Below, one piece after another: positions 13,014 through 21,737 of a stretch of DNA of 64,000 nucleotides. The first letter of the stretch is position 1; the number at the start of each line of letters is the position of its first letter. A model generated the notes under the pieces. The model was not told where the DNA came from. It worked only from the letters and a program-made list of their open reading frames with translations, and searched no databases. The translations under genes were made by a program, and so were the position numbers. Origin of the DNA: Herpetosiphonaceae bacterium (GTDB taxonomy: Bacteria; Chloroflexota; Chloroflexia; Chloroflexales; Herpetosiphonaceae); NCBI GenBank assembly GCA_026003835.1, contig BPHZ01000001.1, positions 1,062,001 to 1,126,000 of the forward strand, written 5' to 3'.

Positions 13014-14711
13014 CTACGCGCTCTTCCGCGGCCAGAGGGTCCAGACGGCGACGACCGCGCTGAGTGCCCAGACCCAGGCGGCATTCTGATCGTTGATCTG
13101 GAGCAGAATAGCGCCAAGAAATAATCCGGTTATAACAATGCCTCCCGCCAATCGGGAGATCGCGCGCTCCAGGCGGGCTATACGGCGATCCAGCCGGGTC
13201 ATATCAAGCCGCACCTGAACATCTCCGCTCATCGCCAGGCTGTAGAAGCTGGACACCTGATTCGGCAGCTCAAGGAGCAGCCGGATGAAGTCGCGGAACC
13301 GATCGCCGAACTGCTCCAGGAGCGGTCCGGCGCTGCGTGCCTGCTCGCGTAGGAGCCGCTGCGTAAAGGGCTGGGACGACTCAAACGGATTGAAATCGGG
13401 CGCCAATCCGGTGCAAATGCCGGCGACCACACCCCAGGCTCTGCCAAGGAAGATCAGATCCTGGGGAAGCTGGAACGGTAGGGTGTAGAGCAGGTCGCGG
13501 GTTTCGCCGGCGACAGCGGCCATATCAACGCGGCTCAACTCACGTAATGTGCGGTTGTAGAAAAAGCGCATCATCACCTGGATACCTTTGACGATCTGCC
13601 GTCGGTCGGCGCCGGGCAAGATCATACCGGCTCGCTCCATGCCGGTGACGATACGCTCCGGGTCGTTAAGCGCAATGCCGATCAGCCCATCCTTGAGGCC
13701 ACCGCTTAGGGTTTGATTGATCCGGCCGACCATGCCGAAATCGATCAGGATCAGCTTCCATGGGTCACGGTCGCCGGGCGCTCCCGGCTGAACGAAAAGA
13801 TTACCGGGATGCGGATCGGCATGGAAAAAGCCGTCGATAAAGATCTGGCGCAGGTAGAGGTGGTAGAGTCGCTCAGCCAACGCCAGTCGATCGATCCCTA
13901 ACCTCTCGATCTGATCGTAATCGGTGATCTTCGTGCCATGGATGCGCTCCATTATCAGCAGTCGCCTGGTGCTGAGATCGCCATAGGCACGTGGGATTCG
14001 CACACATGGCTCGCCGGCGAAATTTTCCCTGAAGATCTCGGCGTTCCGCGCCTCGGCCAGGTAATCGAGTTCGGAGCGTGTGACTCGCGCAAATTCTGCA
14101 AGGAGCCCAGGCAGGTTAGCTCGCCGGTTCAGCGGGCCATAGAATTTGAGCCAGCTGACCACCCAGGCAAGCACGCCCAAGTCAACTTCGACGATCTCTT
14201 CGATGCGTGGGCGCTGAACCTTCACAGCCACTTCACGTCCGTCGTGAAGGGTTGCAAAATGGACCTGGCCGAGCGAGGCGGCAGCGATAGGCCTGGGATC
14301 GAAGGAGGCGAAGGCTTCGGCTGGCGCCATGCCAAGCTCTTCTGCCACTACTGCGGCGATGTACGGGTATGGTACGGCGGGCACCTCGTCCTGGAGCCCG
14401 GAGAGTTCGCTGGTAACCTCTATCGGCAGCACATCGACCCGGCTGCTGGCGAACTGCCCCAGCTTGATCATCACGCCGCCAAGATCGATTGCCAGTCGTC
14501 GAAAATGGGAGGCACTGCGGCGATAACGCCGGGGGCGGGTCTGGATGGCATACCAGCCCGCAATGCGCGTCCGTGCCAGGAAGAGATCCCACCATGCGAT
14601 ATGGAGCACCAACCTGATGAAATACCAGGCAATTCGTAGCGAGCGCCGGCGGCGTGAGATCGGTATCGTTTCTATCACGTGGTCCTTGCTCTCCTCGTCG
14701 GTCCACGACAA
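13014..14711 (-). CDS. ABC1/UbiB family kinase-like protein
   Basis: UbiB/ABC1/ADCK proteins are atypical kinases linked to isoprenoid quinone biosynthesis and lipid homeostasis at the membrane. The family marks are present: the N-terminal KxGQ motif (GGVMIKLGQFASSR), the Ala-rich loop AAASLGQVHFA, the Lys motif EVAVKVQRP, the catalytic FHADPHPGNLF, and the metal-binding IDFGMVGRI. Two hydrophobic helices at the C-terminus (VITGLFLGAILL, VWALSAVVAVWTLW) would anchor it in the membrane. TTG 14711 is preferred because GGAGGAGA lies just upstream; the open frame extends 29 codons further without an RBS. About 565 residues. It is divergent from the MATE genes. Confidence 0.9.
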   Translation of the reverse strand: MSWTDEESKDHVIETIPISRRRRSLRIAWYFIRLVLHIAWWDLFLARTRIAGWYAIQTRPRRYRRSASHFRRLAIDLGGVMIKLGQFASSRVDVLPIEVTSELSGLQDEVPAVPYPYIAAVVAEELGMAPAEAFASFDPRPIAAASLGQVHFATLHDGREVAVKVQRPRIEEIVEVDLGVLAWVVSWLKFYGPLNRRANLPGLLAEFARVTRSELDYLAEARNAEIFRENFAGEPCVRIPRAYGDLSTRRLLIMERIHGTKITDYDQIERLGIDRLALAERLYHLYLRQIFIDGFFHADPHPGNLFVQPGAPGDRDPWKLILIDFGMVGRINQTLSGGLKDGLIGIALNDPERIVTGMERAGMILPGADRRQIVKGIQVMMRFFYNRTLRELSRVDMAAVAGETRDLLYTLPFQLPQDLIFLGRAWGVVAGICTGLAPDFNPFESSQPFTQRLLREQARSAGPLLEQFGDRFRDFIRLLLELPNQVSSFYSLAMSGDVQVRLDMTRLDRRIARLERAISRLAGGIVITGLFLGAILLQINDQNAAWVWALSAVVAVWTLWPRKSA

Positions 14712-14723
14712 CTCTCCTCCCTC

Positions 14724-14729
14724 ATTATA
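14724..14729 (-). promoter_or_regulatory. TATAAT upstream of the UbiB-like gene
   Basis: A perfect -10 hexamer on the minus strand lies 12 bp before the preferred TTG start. Transcription from it would leave almost no leader, so either the true start is downstream or the hexamer is coincidental. Confidence 0.3.
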
Positions 14730-14867
14730 ACATTGGCGCCGGCTGTCCCCGCCAGATATCTTGTGTAGCGCGAAGTAGGACTTACGGCTGAGGCGCACGA
14801 TACAACATCTGCTATACTATGCGCATATCGTCATAATGCTTTTAGAGGGGGAGAAGCGCGGATCTGT

Positions 14868-16242
14868 ATGGCAGGCTTGAGACGACAAGACATTGCGCTA
14901 GACAGAGGGATAAGCGCTGCTTCCGATCCACTGCGCCGTCGTGTGCTCTCGCTTGCGCTTCCCGCCGTTGGCGAACAGTTGCTGAATATGCTCGTCGGCC
15001 TGGTCGATACCTATCTCGTCGGCCACCTGGGAGCCAGCGCAGTCGCGGCGGTAGGACTCTCAAACCAACTGATCATGCTTGCTACAACACTGTTCAGCGC
15101 CGTAGCGGTGGGTGCGACGGCAGTGATCGCCCGCTGCACGGGAGCCGGCGACCGGCCAACCGCCAACCGGGCGCTGACACAGTCGCTGATGATAGGCTTG
15201 TTGATGGGGGGTGCTGGCAACAGCGCTCGGCCTGAGTCTCGGCTGGGAAGGGCTCCTGCTGCTGGGTGCGCCGCCAGAGGTTCTGCCCGGCGCCTGGAGC
15301 TACCTGGCAATCGTCTCGGGCAGCTTTGTGCTGGCGTCGCTCACCTTCGTAGGGAACGCGGCGCTGCGCGGCGCCGGCGATACACGCACACCGCTGTTGA
15401 TTATGCTGCTGGTCAATGGCATCAATATCCTGTTCACCTGGCTGTTGGTCGGCGGCCACTGGGGACTACCGGCGCTGGGTGTCGCCGGATCCGCCTGGGG
15501 CGCTGCTATCGGCAGGGGTGTAGGCGGCGTCGTGGTCTTGCTGCTGCTGCTGCGCGGCCGCAGCGGCCTGCGCCTGGCTCTGATGCGCCTGGATAGCCTG
15601 ATGGTCCGGCGGTTGCTGCGCGTTGGCCTGCCCGCAGCCGGCGAACAGCTAATCTTTCGCTTTGGAATGCTTACATTCAATGCCATGATCGCATCGCTTG
15701 GCACGGTGGCTTACGCAGCGCACACCATCGGCATCCAGGCGGAGAGTCTCTCCTGGCTGCCGGGGTTTGGCTTCGGTATCGCCGCCACAACCCTGGTAGG
15801 CCAGGCGCTTGGCGCCGGCGATCCACGCCAGGCGCAGCGGAGTGGCTATGTGGCCTACGCCATCGGCGCGAGTTTTATGAGCAGCCTGGGTATCCTGCTC
15901 GTGCTTTTTCCTGCGTTTTTTATCGGTGTGTTTACCGATGATGCCGATGTTATCCAGGCAGGTACGCTGCCACTTCAGATTATGGGTCTGGCGCAGCCGG
16001 TGCTCGCATCGACAATGATTTTCAACGGCGGGCTGCGCGGCGCTGGCGATACACGCTGGGTCTTACTGGCAAATGCCGGCGGAGTCTGGGTGGTGCGGCT
16101 GCCGCTCACCTATGCACTGATCCACTACGCCGGTTGGGGACTGGCGGGCGTTTGGACAGCAATGGCTATCGATCAGGCAGTTCGTGGCTCCCTGGCTTTT
16201 CTCCGTTTTAAGAGCGGTAGATGGAAGCATATTAGCGTCTAG
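14868..16242 (+). CDS. MATE family efflux transporter 1 (frameshift at 15206-15211)
   Basis: MATE transporters export drugs or metabolites with Na+ or H+. The N-terminal frame (PAVGEQLLNMLVGLVDTYLV, GATAVIARCTGAGD) runs into noise after LLMG. The family sequence continues one frame over (VLATALGLSLGWEGLLLLG, ALRGAGDTRTPL, WLPGFGFGIAATTLVGQALG). The junction is a run of six Gs where five restore one 457-residue protein. The two halves repeat PAAGEQL and RGAGDTR motifs, as expected of the pseudo-symmetric MATE fold. ATG 14868 has only a distant GA-rich RBS. It is followed after 66 bp by a paralogue. Confidence 0.85.
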
Positions 16243-16288
16243 CTTCGAGGATGGGAGAGCGCCGGCTCAAAGCCTGGGCCTCGAAGCT
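16241..16288 (+). repeat. 10-bp inverted repeat between the two MATE genes
   Basis: AGCTTCGAGG (16241-16250) and CCTCGAAGCT (16279-16288) are perfect reverse complements around a 28-base loop. They begin just after the stop of MATE 1. It could be an attenuator, operator or mRNA-processing hairpin; no T-tract follows. Confidence 0.6.
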
Positions 16289-16308
16289 CAAGACTTGAAA
16301 CGGCATCT

Positions 16309-17700
16309 ATGACAACAAAATCGATCGCTGTCGAACTTGCGCCAGGTACGAGTAAGCGCCGGGCAGTGCTCAGGCTGGGGCTCCCGGCGGCCGGAGAGCA
16401 ATTTCTCAACCTGCTGGTCGGCCTTGCCGACACCTACCTGGTGGGCAATATGGCCGCCGCGACTGTCGCTCGCGTAGGCTACGGCACGGAAACGGCGTTG
16501 GCCGCAGTCGGCACAGCCCAGCAGATTGTCTGGACGCTGACGACGCTGTTTATGGCCGTGGCGATGGGCACAACGGTGCTGGTGGCGCGCGAGATTGGAG
16601 CGGGCAACCCCGAGGAGGCTAACAGAGTTCTACGCCAGTCGCTGTTGCTTGGGGCGGGCGTTGGGCTTCTGGCGACGCTGCTTTCCTTTATTTTCGCGCG
16701 GCCGATGATGGGTGTGCTTGGCGCCGCGCCGGAGGTGATCGATCAGGGCGCTGTCTATCTGCAGATTGCCACCCTGGCAATGCTGCCGGCTGCGCTGATG
16801 TTTGTATGTAGCGCGGCGCTGCGTGGAGCCGGCGATACACGTACACCGCTCTATGCCATGCTGGTCGTGAATGCGCTGAATATTGCCGTGGCCTGGCTGC
16901 TGGTGAACGGTAACCTTGGCCTACCGGCGCTTGGCGTCGCCGGGTCGGCCTGGGGCGCTGCGGTCGGACGTGGCGCCGGTGGTGTGCTGCTGATCGCGAT
17001 CCTGCTACGAGGGAGGAGTGGTCTCAAGCTGGAGGCGCTCTCGACGCTACGGCCGCGGCTGATGTGGCGCGTCCTGCGGCTGGGCTTGCCCTTTGCCGCC
17101 GAGCAGTTTGTGTTCCAGGGAGCGCTGCTCATCTTTGTGCGGGTCATCAATAGCCTTGGCGTTGTCGCCTTCGCCGCCCACAGCGTTACCATCACTGTCG
17201 AGAGCATCTCGTTCCTGCCTGGCTTTGGCTTCGCTGTCGCGGCGACGACGCTGGTGAGCCAGCACCTGGGGGCTCATCAGCCGGAGGCAGCCGAGGAGAG
17301 CGGCCACGAGGCGTTTCGCCAGGCGGCGATTTTCATGGGCACGATCGGGGTCTTGCTCTTTCTCATGCCGAGAGTCTTCCTGGGGTTCTTCGTCGATGAT
17401 CGAGATGTGGTGGAGATGGCAGTACGTCCGCTGCAGCTTGTCGGCCTGACACAGCCGCTGCTTGCAGCGCTGTTTATCTACAGCGGGGCGCTGCGCGGCG
17501 CCGGCGATGTTAAGTTCCCACTTTTGAGCAAGCTGTTTAGCACCTGGCTGGTCCGTCTGCCACTTGCGCTGCTGCTGGTCGAGGTTGTCGGCTGGGGGTT
17601 GACCGGCGCCTGGATAGCGATGATCACTGATTTCACCATCCAGGGCATCATCTCCTGGCTGCGTTTCCGCCAGGGCAAGTGGAGGACGATTAAGGTCTAA
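16309..17700 (+). CDS. MATE family efflux transporter 2
   Basis: A full-length MATE protein of 463 residues and twelve predicted helices. It shares with its upstream neighbour the motifs RLGLPAAGEQFLNLLVGLAD, CSAALRGAGDTRTPLYA, VAGSAWGAAVGRG and FLPGFGFAVAATTLVSQ, so the pair is a tandem duplication. The copies have diverged in the loop after TM2, where this one carries a longer insert (ATVARVGYGTETALAAVG). The substrate is not predictable. ATG 16309 has a weak RBS (GAAACGG), and co-transcription with MATE 1 is likely. Confidence 0.92.
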   Translation: MTTKSIAVELAPGTSKRRAVLRLGLPAAGEQFLNLLVGLADTYLVGNMAAATVARVGYGTETALAAVGTAQQIVWTLTTLFMAVAMGTTVLVAREIGAGNPEEANRVLRQSLLLGAGVGLLATLLSFIFARPMMGVLGAAPEVIDQGAVYLQIATLAMLPAALMFVCSAALRGAGDTRTPLYAMLVVNALNIAVAWLLVNGNLGLPALGVAGSAWGAAVGRGAGGVLLIAILLRGRSGLKLEALSTLRPRLMWRVLRLGLPFAAEQFVFQGALLIFVRVINSLGVVAFAAHSVTITVESISFLPGFGFAVAATTLVSQHLGAHQPEAAEESGHEAFRQAAIFMGTIGVLLFLMPRVFLGFFVDDRDVVEMAVRPLQLVGLTQPLLAALFIYSGALRGAGDVKFPLLSKLFSTWLVRLPLALLLVEVVGWGLTGAWIAMITDFTIQGIISWLRFRQGKWRTIKV

Positions 17701-17728
17701 TCTTCAGCATTGATCGTGATGTGGAATA

Positions 17729-17760
17729 GGGAACCGGAGGAGTATCGCCCTCCGGTTCCC
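17729..17760. terminator. Bidirectional terminator hairpin
   Basis: GGGAACCGGAGG (17729-17740) pairs perfectly with CCTCCGGTTCCC (17749-17760) over 12 bp with an 8-base loop, centred between the convergent MATE 2 and TPR genes. No strong T-tract on either side. Confidence 0.7.
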
Positions 17761-17782
17761 CACTATGATCGAGTGTCACTTC

Positions 17783-19549
17783 CTAGTGGCGCTCGAGGAG
17801 CGCGCGAACTGCGGGGGTGTTGAGGAAGCCGGCGCGTAGCTCCGGCGCGGCAATAGTCTCAGCGATGGATTCGACGATCGTGCGGGCCTGCCGGCGCAGC
17901 GCCGCCGCCTGGTCGTGATTACCGCGGCGCTCCTCGATGTCGGCAAGCAGCGCCAGAGCCGGCCAGAGCGAGCGGCGCGATCTCAGGCGCTCGGCAAGGC
18001 GCCTGGCCTCGCCGGCAGGCTCTGCCGCCTGCTCGACCTGCCCGTCGGCGAACAGCGCCTGTGCCTTCAACATCAGCGCATCAGGCATCAGCGGGAGACA
18101 AGTCCTCTTGTTGAGAAGATTGAGCAGCTCATCGGCAATGTTTATGGCCCGCTGGTACTGCTGTCGGGCAAGCGCCAGCTCGCCCTCGGCCAGCATCACC
18201 CATACCGGCATCAGCAGGAATCCATTCTGCCACTCAAGCGCACGGCACTTGCTTATAGTTGCCTCTGCCTCTTCGAGCAAGCCCGCCTGGATAGAGAGCC
18301 TCGCCAGAATTGCCAGAGGAGAATAGCGCAGCGGCTGAAGCTGTTCCTCTGCCCTGGCAAGTGCCTGCTGGGCAAGCCCGATCCCGCGCCTGATTTCCCC
18401 AAGCATCCCATAGACCAGTCCCAAGATGGAGCGCGTTTCGATCAGGGGAATGATAAAACCGGCCTGTTCAGCTAGCTCAACAGATTCCTCCATCGTCTGG
18501 ATTGCACGTGATAGCTCGCCATACTCCAGATAGACCAGACCTATATATGTGCGGCTGTACGCCTGACCCCATAGATTATCGATCGATTCGCTGATCCGCC
18601 GGGCCTCGGCGGAAGTCGCGAGCGCCTCTTCATACTCGCCGCTCAAGATATGCACGATCGTTAGACTGGAGAGGTTATCTGCCTGCATTGGAAGTCGGTC
18701 GAGGTCGCGCCAGAGCCGGCCAGCTTCCTCCAGCGTCTTGCGTGCCTCCTCCAACTGGTCGGAGCCAATATAACAGAGCGCAAGATCGTTCAGTGTAAAG
18801 GCCAACTGATCGCGCGAGTTAAGCTCACGGGCCAGTGCCAACGACTCTTTACCATACTCGACTGCCTTATCCATTGCAATGCCAAAATGCAGCCGCATCA
18901 AATTCCATAGGATTCTGGCGCGAGCTTGTATATCGCCGACGTCGTTTGCCAGCGCAAGGGCCTGCTCCGACAGCGCCAGACCAAGCTCTCGGTCATAGTC
19001 GGCGGTCGGTGTAGAATAAATGGTTGCGCGAGCCACGAGGGCAGCCAGCTCCAGCGAGCGATCACCATGCTCGCGACCATACACTTCTAGCTCCTCATAG
19101 GCGCGCAGCGCCTCTTCGTAGCGGGCCGTTAGCTCCAACGCCCGACCGCTCTGGAGATAAAGATGGATCAGCTGATCGCCGCTAAGCGGCACCCGGCGGG
19201 CAACCTGGAGTGCCTGGGTGTAATGGGCGATCGCCTCGGGACATGCGTAACGTTGCATAGCAGTATCACCTGCAAGGGTAAAATAGTGGAGCGCCCGCTC
19301 ATCGTCGCCGGCCTCTAAAAAGTGGTGTGCAAGCAAAGGCGCCAGATCCTCACGCTGGGCCGGGTAGATCTGCTCCAAGGCCAGCCCCACTGTACGATGA
19401 ATCCGCCTTCGATCCTGGCGCAGCAGGGACTCGTAGGCCGCCTCCTGGATTAACGCATGACGGAAGATATACTCCAGTTCAGGCTGAAACGCCGCCAGAT
19501 CCACAAGGCCGGCGCTCTCCAACGCTGCTATCTGATCTTCCAGCCTCAT
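17783..19549 (-). CDS. TPR-repeat protein, C-terminal partner of the cyclase/AAA gene
   Basis: 588 residues. The first ~45 (PELEYIFRHALIQEAAYESL) are the characteristic end of the AAA/winged-helix region of large cyclase-ATPase-TPR proteins. The rest is about twelve tetratricopeptide-like repeats (EEALRAYEELEVYGREHGD and similar). In related proteins this part is normally continuous with the cyclase/ATPase. Here it begins with ATG overlapping the upstream TGA (ATGA, 19546-19549), which allows translational coupling; alternatively one lost base has split one gene. The paralogue at 25305-27056 starts at the same point with its own RBS, which favours a genuine split. Confidence 0.75.
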   Translation of the reverse strand: MRLEDQIAALESAGLVDLAAFQPELEYIFRHALIQEAAYESLLRQDRRRIHRTVGLALEQIYPAQREDLAPLLAHHFLEAGDDERALHYFTLAGDTAMQRYACPEAIAHYTQALQVARRVPLSGDQLIHLYLQSGRALELTARYEEALRAYEELEVYGREHGDRSLELAALVARATIYSTPTADYDRELGLALSEQALALANDVGDIQARARILWNLMRLHFGIAMDKAVEYGKESLALARELNSRDQLAFTLNDLALCYIGSDQLEEARKTLEEAGRLWRDLDRLPMQADNLSSLTIVHILSGEYEEALATSAEARRISESIDNLWGQAYSRTYIGLVYLEYGELSRAIQTMEESVELAEQAGFIIPLIETRSILGLVYGMLGEIRRGIGLAQQALARAEEQLQPLRYSPLAILARLSIQAGLLEEAEATISKCRALEWQNGFLLMPVWVMLAEGELALARQQYQRAINIADELLNLLNKRTCLPLMPDALMLKAQALFADGQVEQAAEPAGEARRLAERLRSRRSLWPALALLADIEERRGNHDQAAALRRQARTIVESIAETIAAPELRAGFLNTPAVRALLERH

Positions 19550-21423
19550 GAGAACTGCTCCTCATCAAGGACATGCTCCAGCACCCTGACTGAGAATTGT
19601 CGCCCGATAACGCTGGCTACTCGTAGTGTCCGCTTTACCTCGTCAGGCAGCCGGTCGATACGCGCCACCAATAGTCCCTGGAGCGTATCCGGGATTTCAA
19701 CGCCCTCGATCTCCTTCACCGCAGCCCAGCGTTGGCCCTTCTTGATAATGACTCCGCGATCGATGAGCATACGGATGACCTCTTCCACGAAGAGGGGATT
19801 ACCTTCAGCCCGCTGCAAGATTGTTGTTCGAATATGTTCCGGCAGAGCTTCGATCTCGAGTAGATTTGACACCAGCTGCCGGCTGTCTTCCTCTGAGAGC
19901 GGGCTAAGCGACAGCTCTGTCAGTTCAACATTGGGCGCTTCACGGGCGGCGTCGATTAGCCGCCATCCCGGAGCATCGCGGTCTGGGCGGGTGATGAAGC
20001 AGAACAACAGCGGCGCTTCGTTGGTCAGCGGCAAGAGCCTGATCAGCAGCTCGGTTGAGGATGGATCGGCCCAGTGGATATCGTCGCAGATGAGCGCGAG
20101 TGGGCGGCGGGCTGCCAGGGTCAGCAGTAGCCGGCGTAATGTGGTGAGGTAGTGAGATTGAAGCGTCTGCGGGTCGAGAACGCGCACGCGGTCGAGGGCC
20201 GGACCCTCAAGCTGTAGAGAAAGCAGATGGCCGAGATAGGGGTAGATGTCCTGTGCGCCCTCGTCGAAAAGCTCACTGGTAAGGTTATGGAGGGCGGCGC
20301 GAGTCTCGGGCTCGGAGGCGGCTGCTGATACCCCTAGAATGGCGCGCAGCAGATCGAGAAGAAGATGGTAGGCCAGCCCCTGGCCGTAGGAGAGGCAGTG
20401 GCCCTCAACCCACTGCAGCGCATTGTCTGCGGAGGCCGCCATCTTCCACTCGGCAATCAGGCGACTCTTCCCAAGGCCAGGCTCGCCGATAATTGCCGCC
20501 ACCCCACCACGCCCTCCCTGGAGCGTTTCCGTACGTCGCAGTAAGGTCTCAAGCTCACGCTTGCGGCCGACCATGGGGCTGTGTAGACCGGCCAAACCGC
20601 GCAGGCGACCTGGCTGCGCTTTCGCGCCTCGCACTTCGTAGACCCGGACAGGCTCCGCTTTGCCTTTGACTTCGATCGGGCCGAGATCGATGCAGTCGAA
20701 GAGTGGAGCGACGAACCGGTAGGTATGCTCAGAGATCAGCAGCGCGTTGGGGCGTGCGGCGGCCTGCATGCGGGCCGCGAGGTTGACCGCATCGCCCATG
20801 GCGGTATACTCGAACTTGAGGTCTGAGCCAACATCGCCGACGACAACAGGGCCAGTGTTGAGGCCAATGCGGATGGCAAACTCGATGCCATAGCGCTGGC
20901 GTACTTCGCCGGCATACTCGCGGACGATATCGAGCATCTCAAGGGCGGCGTGTACGGCGCGGATCGGATCATCTTCGTGGGCGACCGGCGCGCCGAAGAA
21001 GGCCAGGCACGCATCGCCCAGGAGGCGCGCGATCGAGCCCTCGTAGCGATAGATAATGGGCGATAGTCGGTCAAAGGCGCCGTTCATGATCGCCGTCCAG
21101 TCCTCAGGATCTAGCTGCTCGGCAAGAGCTGTGGAGCCGACAACATCGGCGAACAGGGCTGTGACAATCTTGCGCTCGCCTGCCAGGCGAGCGGCACGCA
21201 TTTTATCGGCGAGTGGGGCCGGTGTGGCGGCTGCAAGTCGTGTGTGGCGGGCGTCATCAGCCGGAGTAGGGGCAACCACAGGCTGGCCGCAGTTGAAGCA
21301 GAACTTCGCCCCGGCAGGAAGCTCGGTTTGACAGGCGGCGCAGCGAGCGCTGAGGGCGGCTCCGCAGTTCAAACAAAATTTGGCGATGGGTGGGTTGTCC
21401 GTCTGGCACTGTGAGCAATTCAT
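19546..21423 (-). CDS. Zinc-ribbon / class III nucleotide cyclase / AAA ATPase
   Basis: The N-terminus has two zinc ribbons (CSQCQTDNPPIAKFCLNCG and CAACQTELPAGAKFCFNCG). A class III cyclase homology domain follows: metal Asp in TALFADVVGSTALA, LLGDACLAFFGAPVA, and EYTAMGDAVNLAARM with the transition-state Asn and Arg. The position usually occupied by the base-contacting Lys appears to be Arg (SIARLLGD), so base specificity or activity is uncertain. A signal-transduction AAA/STAND-like ATPase follows (Walker A IIGEPGLGKSR, Walker B LALICDDIHWAD). The frame ends at LEHVLDEEQFS, where the coupled TPR gene takes over. Start ATG 21423 is preceded by AGGGGA. Ligands are unknown. Confidence 0.85.
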   Translation of the reverse strand: MNCSQCQTDNPPIAKFCLNCGAALSARCAACQTELPAGAKFCFNCGQPVVAPTPADDARHTRLAAATPAPLADKMRAARLAGERKIVTALFADVVGSTALAEQLDPEDWTAIMNGAFDRLSPIIYRYEGSIARLLGDACLAFFGAPVAHEDDPIRAVHAALEMLDIVREYAGEVRQRYGIEFAIRIGLNTGPVVVGDVGSDLKFEYTAMGDAVNLAARMQAAARPNALLISEHTYRFVAPLFDCIDLGPIEVKGKAEPVRVYEVRGAKAQPGRLRGLAGLHSPMVGRKRELETLLRRTETLQGGRGGVAAIIGEPGLGKSRLIAEWKMAASADNALQWVEGHCLSYGQGLAYHLLLDLLRAILGVSAAASEPETRAALHNLTSELFDEGAQDIYPYLGHLLSLQLEGPALDRVRVLDPQTLQSHYLTTLRRLLLTLAARRPLALICDDIHWADPSSTELLIRLLPLTNEAPLLFCFITRPDRDAPGWRLIDAAREAPNVELTELSLSPLSEEDSRQLVSNLLEIEALPEHIRTTILQRAEGNPLFVEEVIRMLIDRGVIIKKGQRWAAVKEIEGVEIPDTLQGLLVARIDRLPDEVKRTLRVASVIGRQFSVRVLEHVLDEEQFS

Positions 21424-21482
21424 ATATTCCCCTGTAAAAACGCAGTGCGTGGGTAAAGCCTGTAGTATCCGAGCGTAGCTGT

Positions 21483-21511
21483 AGCATATCATAAGCTTTG
21501 ATGGCCTTCAA
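21483..21511 (-). promoter_or_regulatory. Promoter for the cyclase gene
   Basis: Minus-strand TTGAAG (21506-21511), 17-bp spacer, TATGCT (21483-21488) with an upstream TGa extension, about 60 bp before the ATG. Confidence 0.5.
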
Positions 21512-21530
21512 CGACTGTGCGTACAGGGCG

Positions 21531-21649
21531 GTGTCAATGTCCCGTTGTATCGCATCCCAACGGGAAAAAGGGGGAATTGGGGGCCACCCTCCAAGCTCCG
21601 TTGTACGGCGTCCGTACGCTGTGGCGCGTCTGACGGTGCCATGGCCCTG
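21531..21649. repeat. Interspersed repeat, copy A
   Basis: About 119 bp, strongly similar to copy B (27154-27274) and partly to copy C (52057-52139). It contains a hairpin, CCCGTTG (21541-21547)/CAACGGG (21558-21564), followed by AAAAAGGGGG, and ends in GTGCCATGGCCCTG. It sits just upstream of the minus-strand cyclase gene and overlaps no gene. Confidence 0.8.
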
Positions 21650-21737
21650 CTGTGCGTATGATGCGCTCTTGACACCATTCCTGCTGAGTGCTATGCTGCA
21701 TTGCGCATAAGTGCATAGATTGGCCGGCGAGAGCGAT

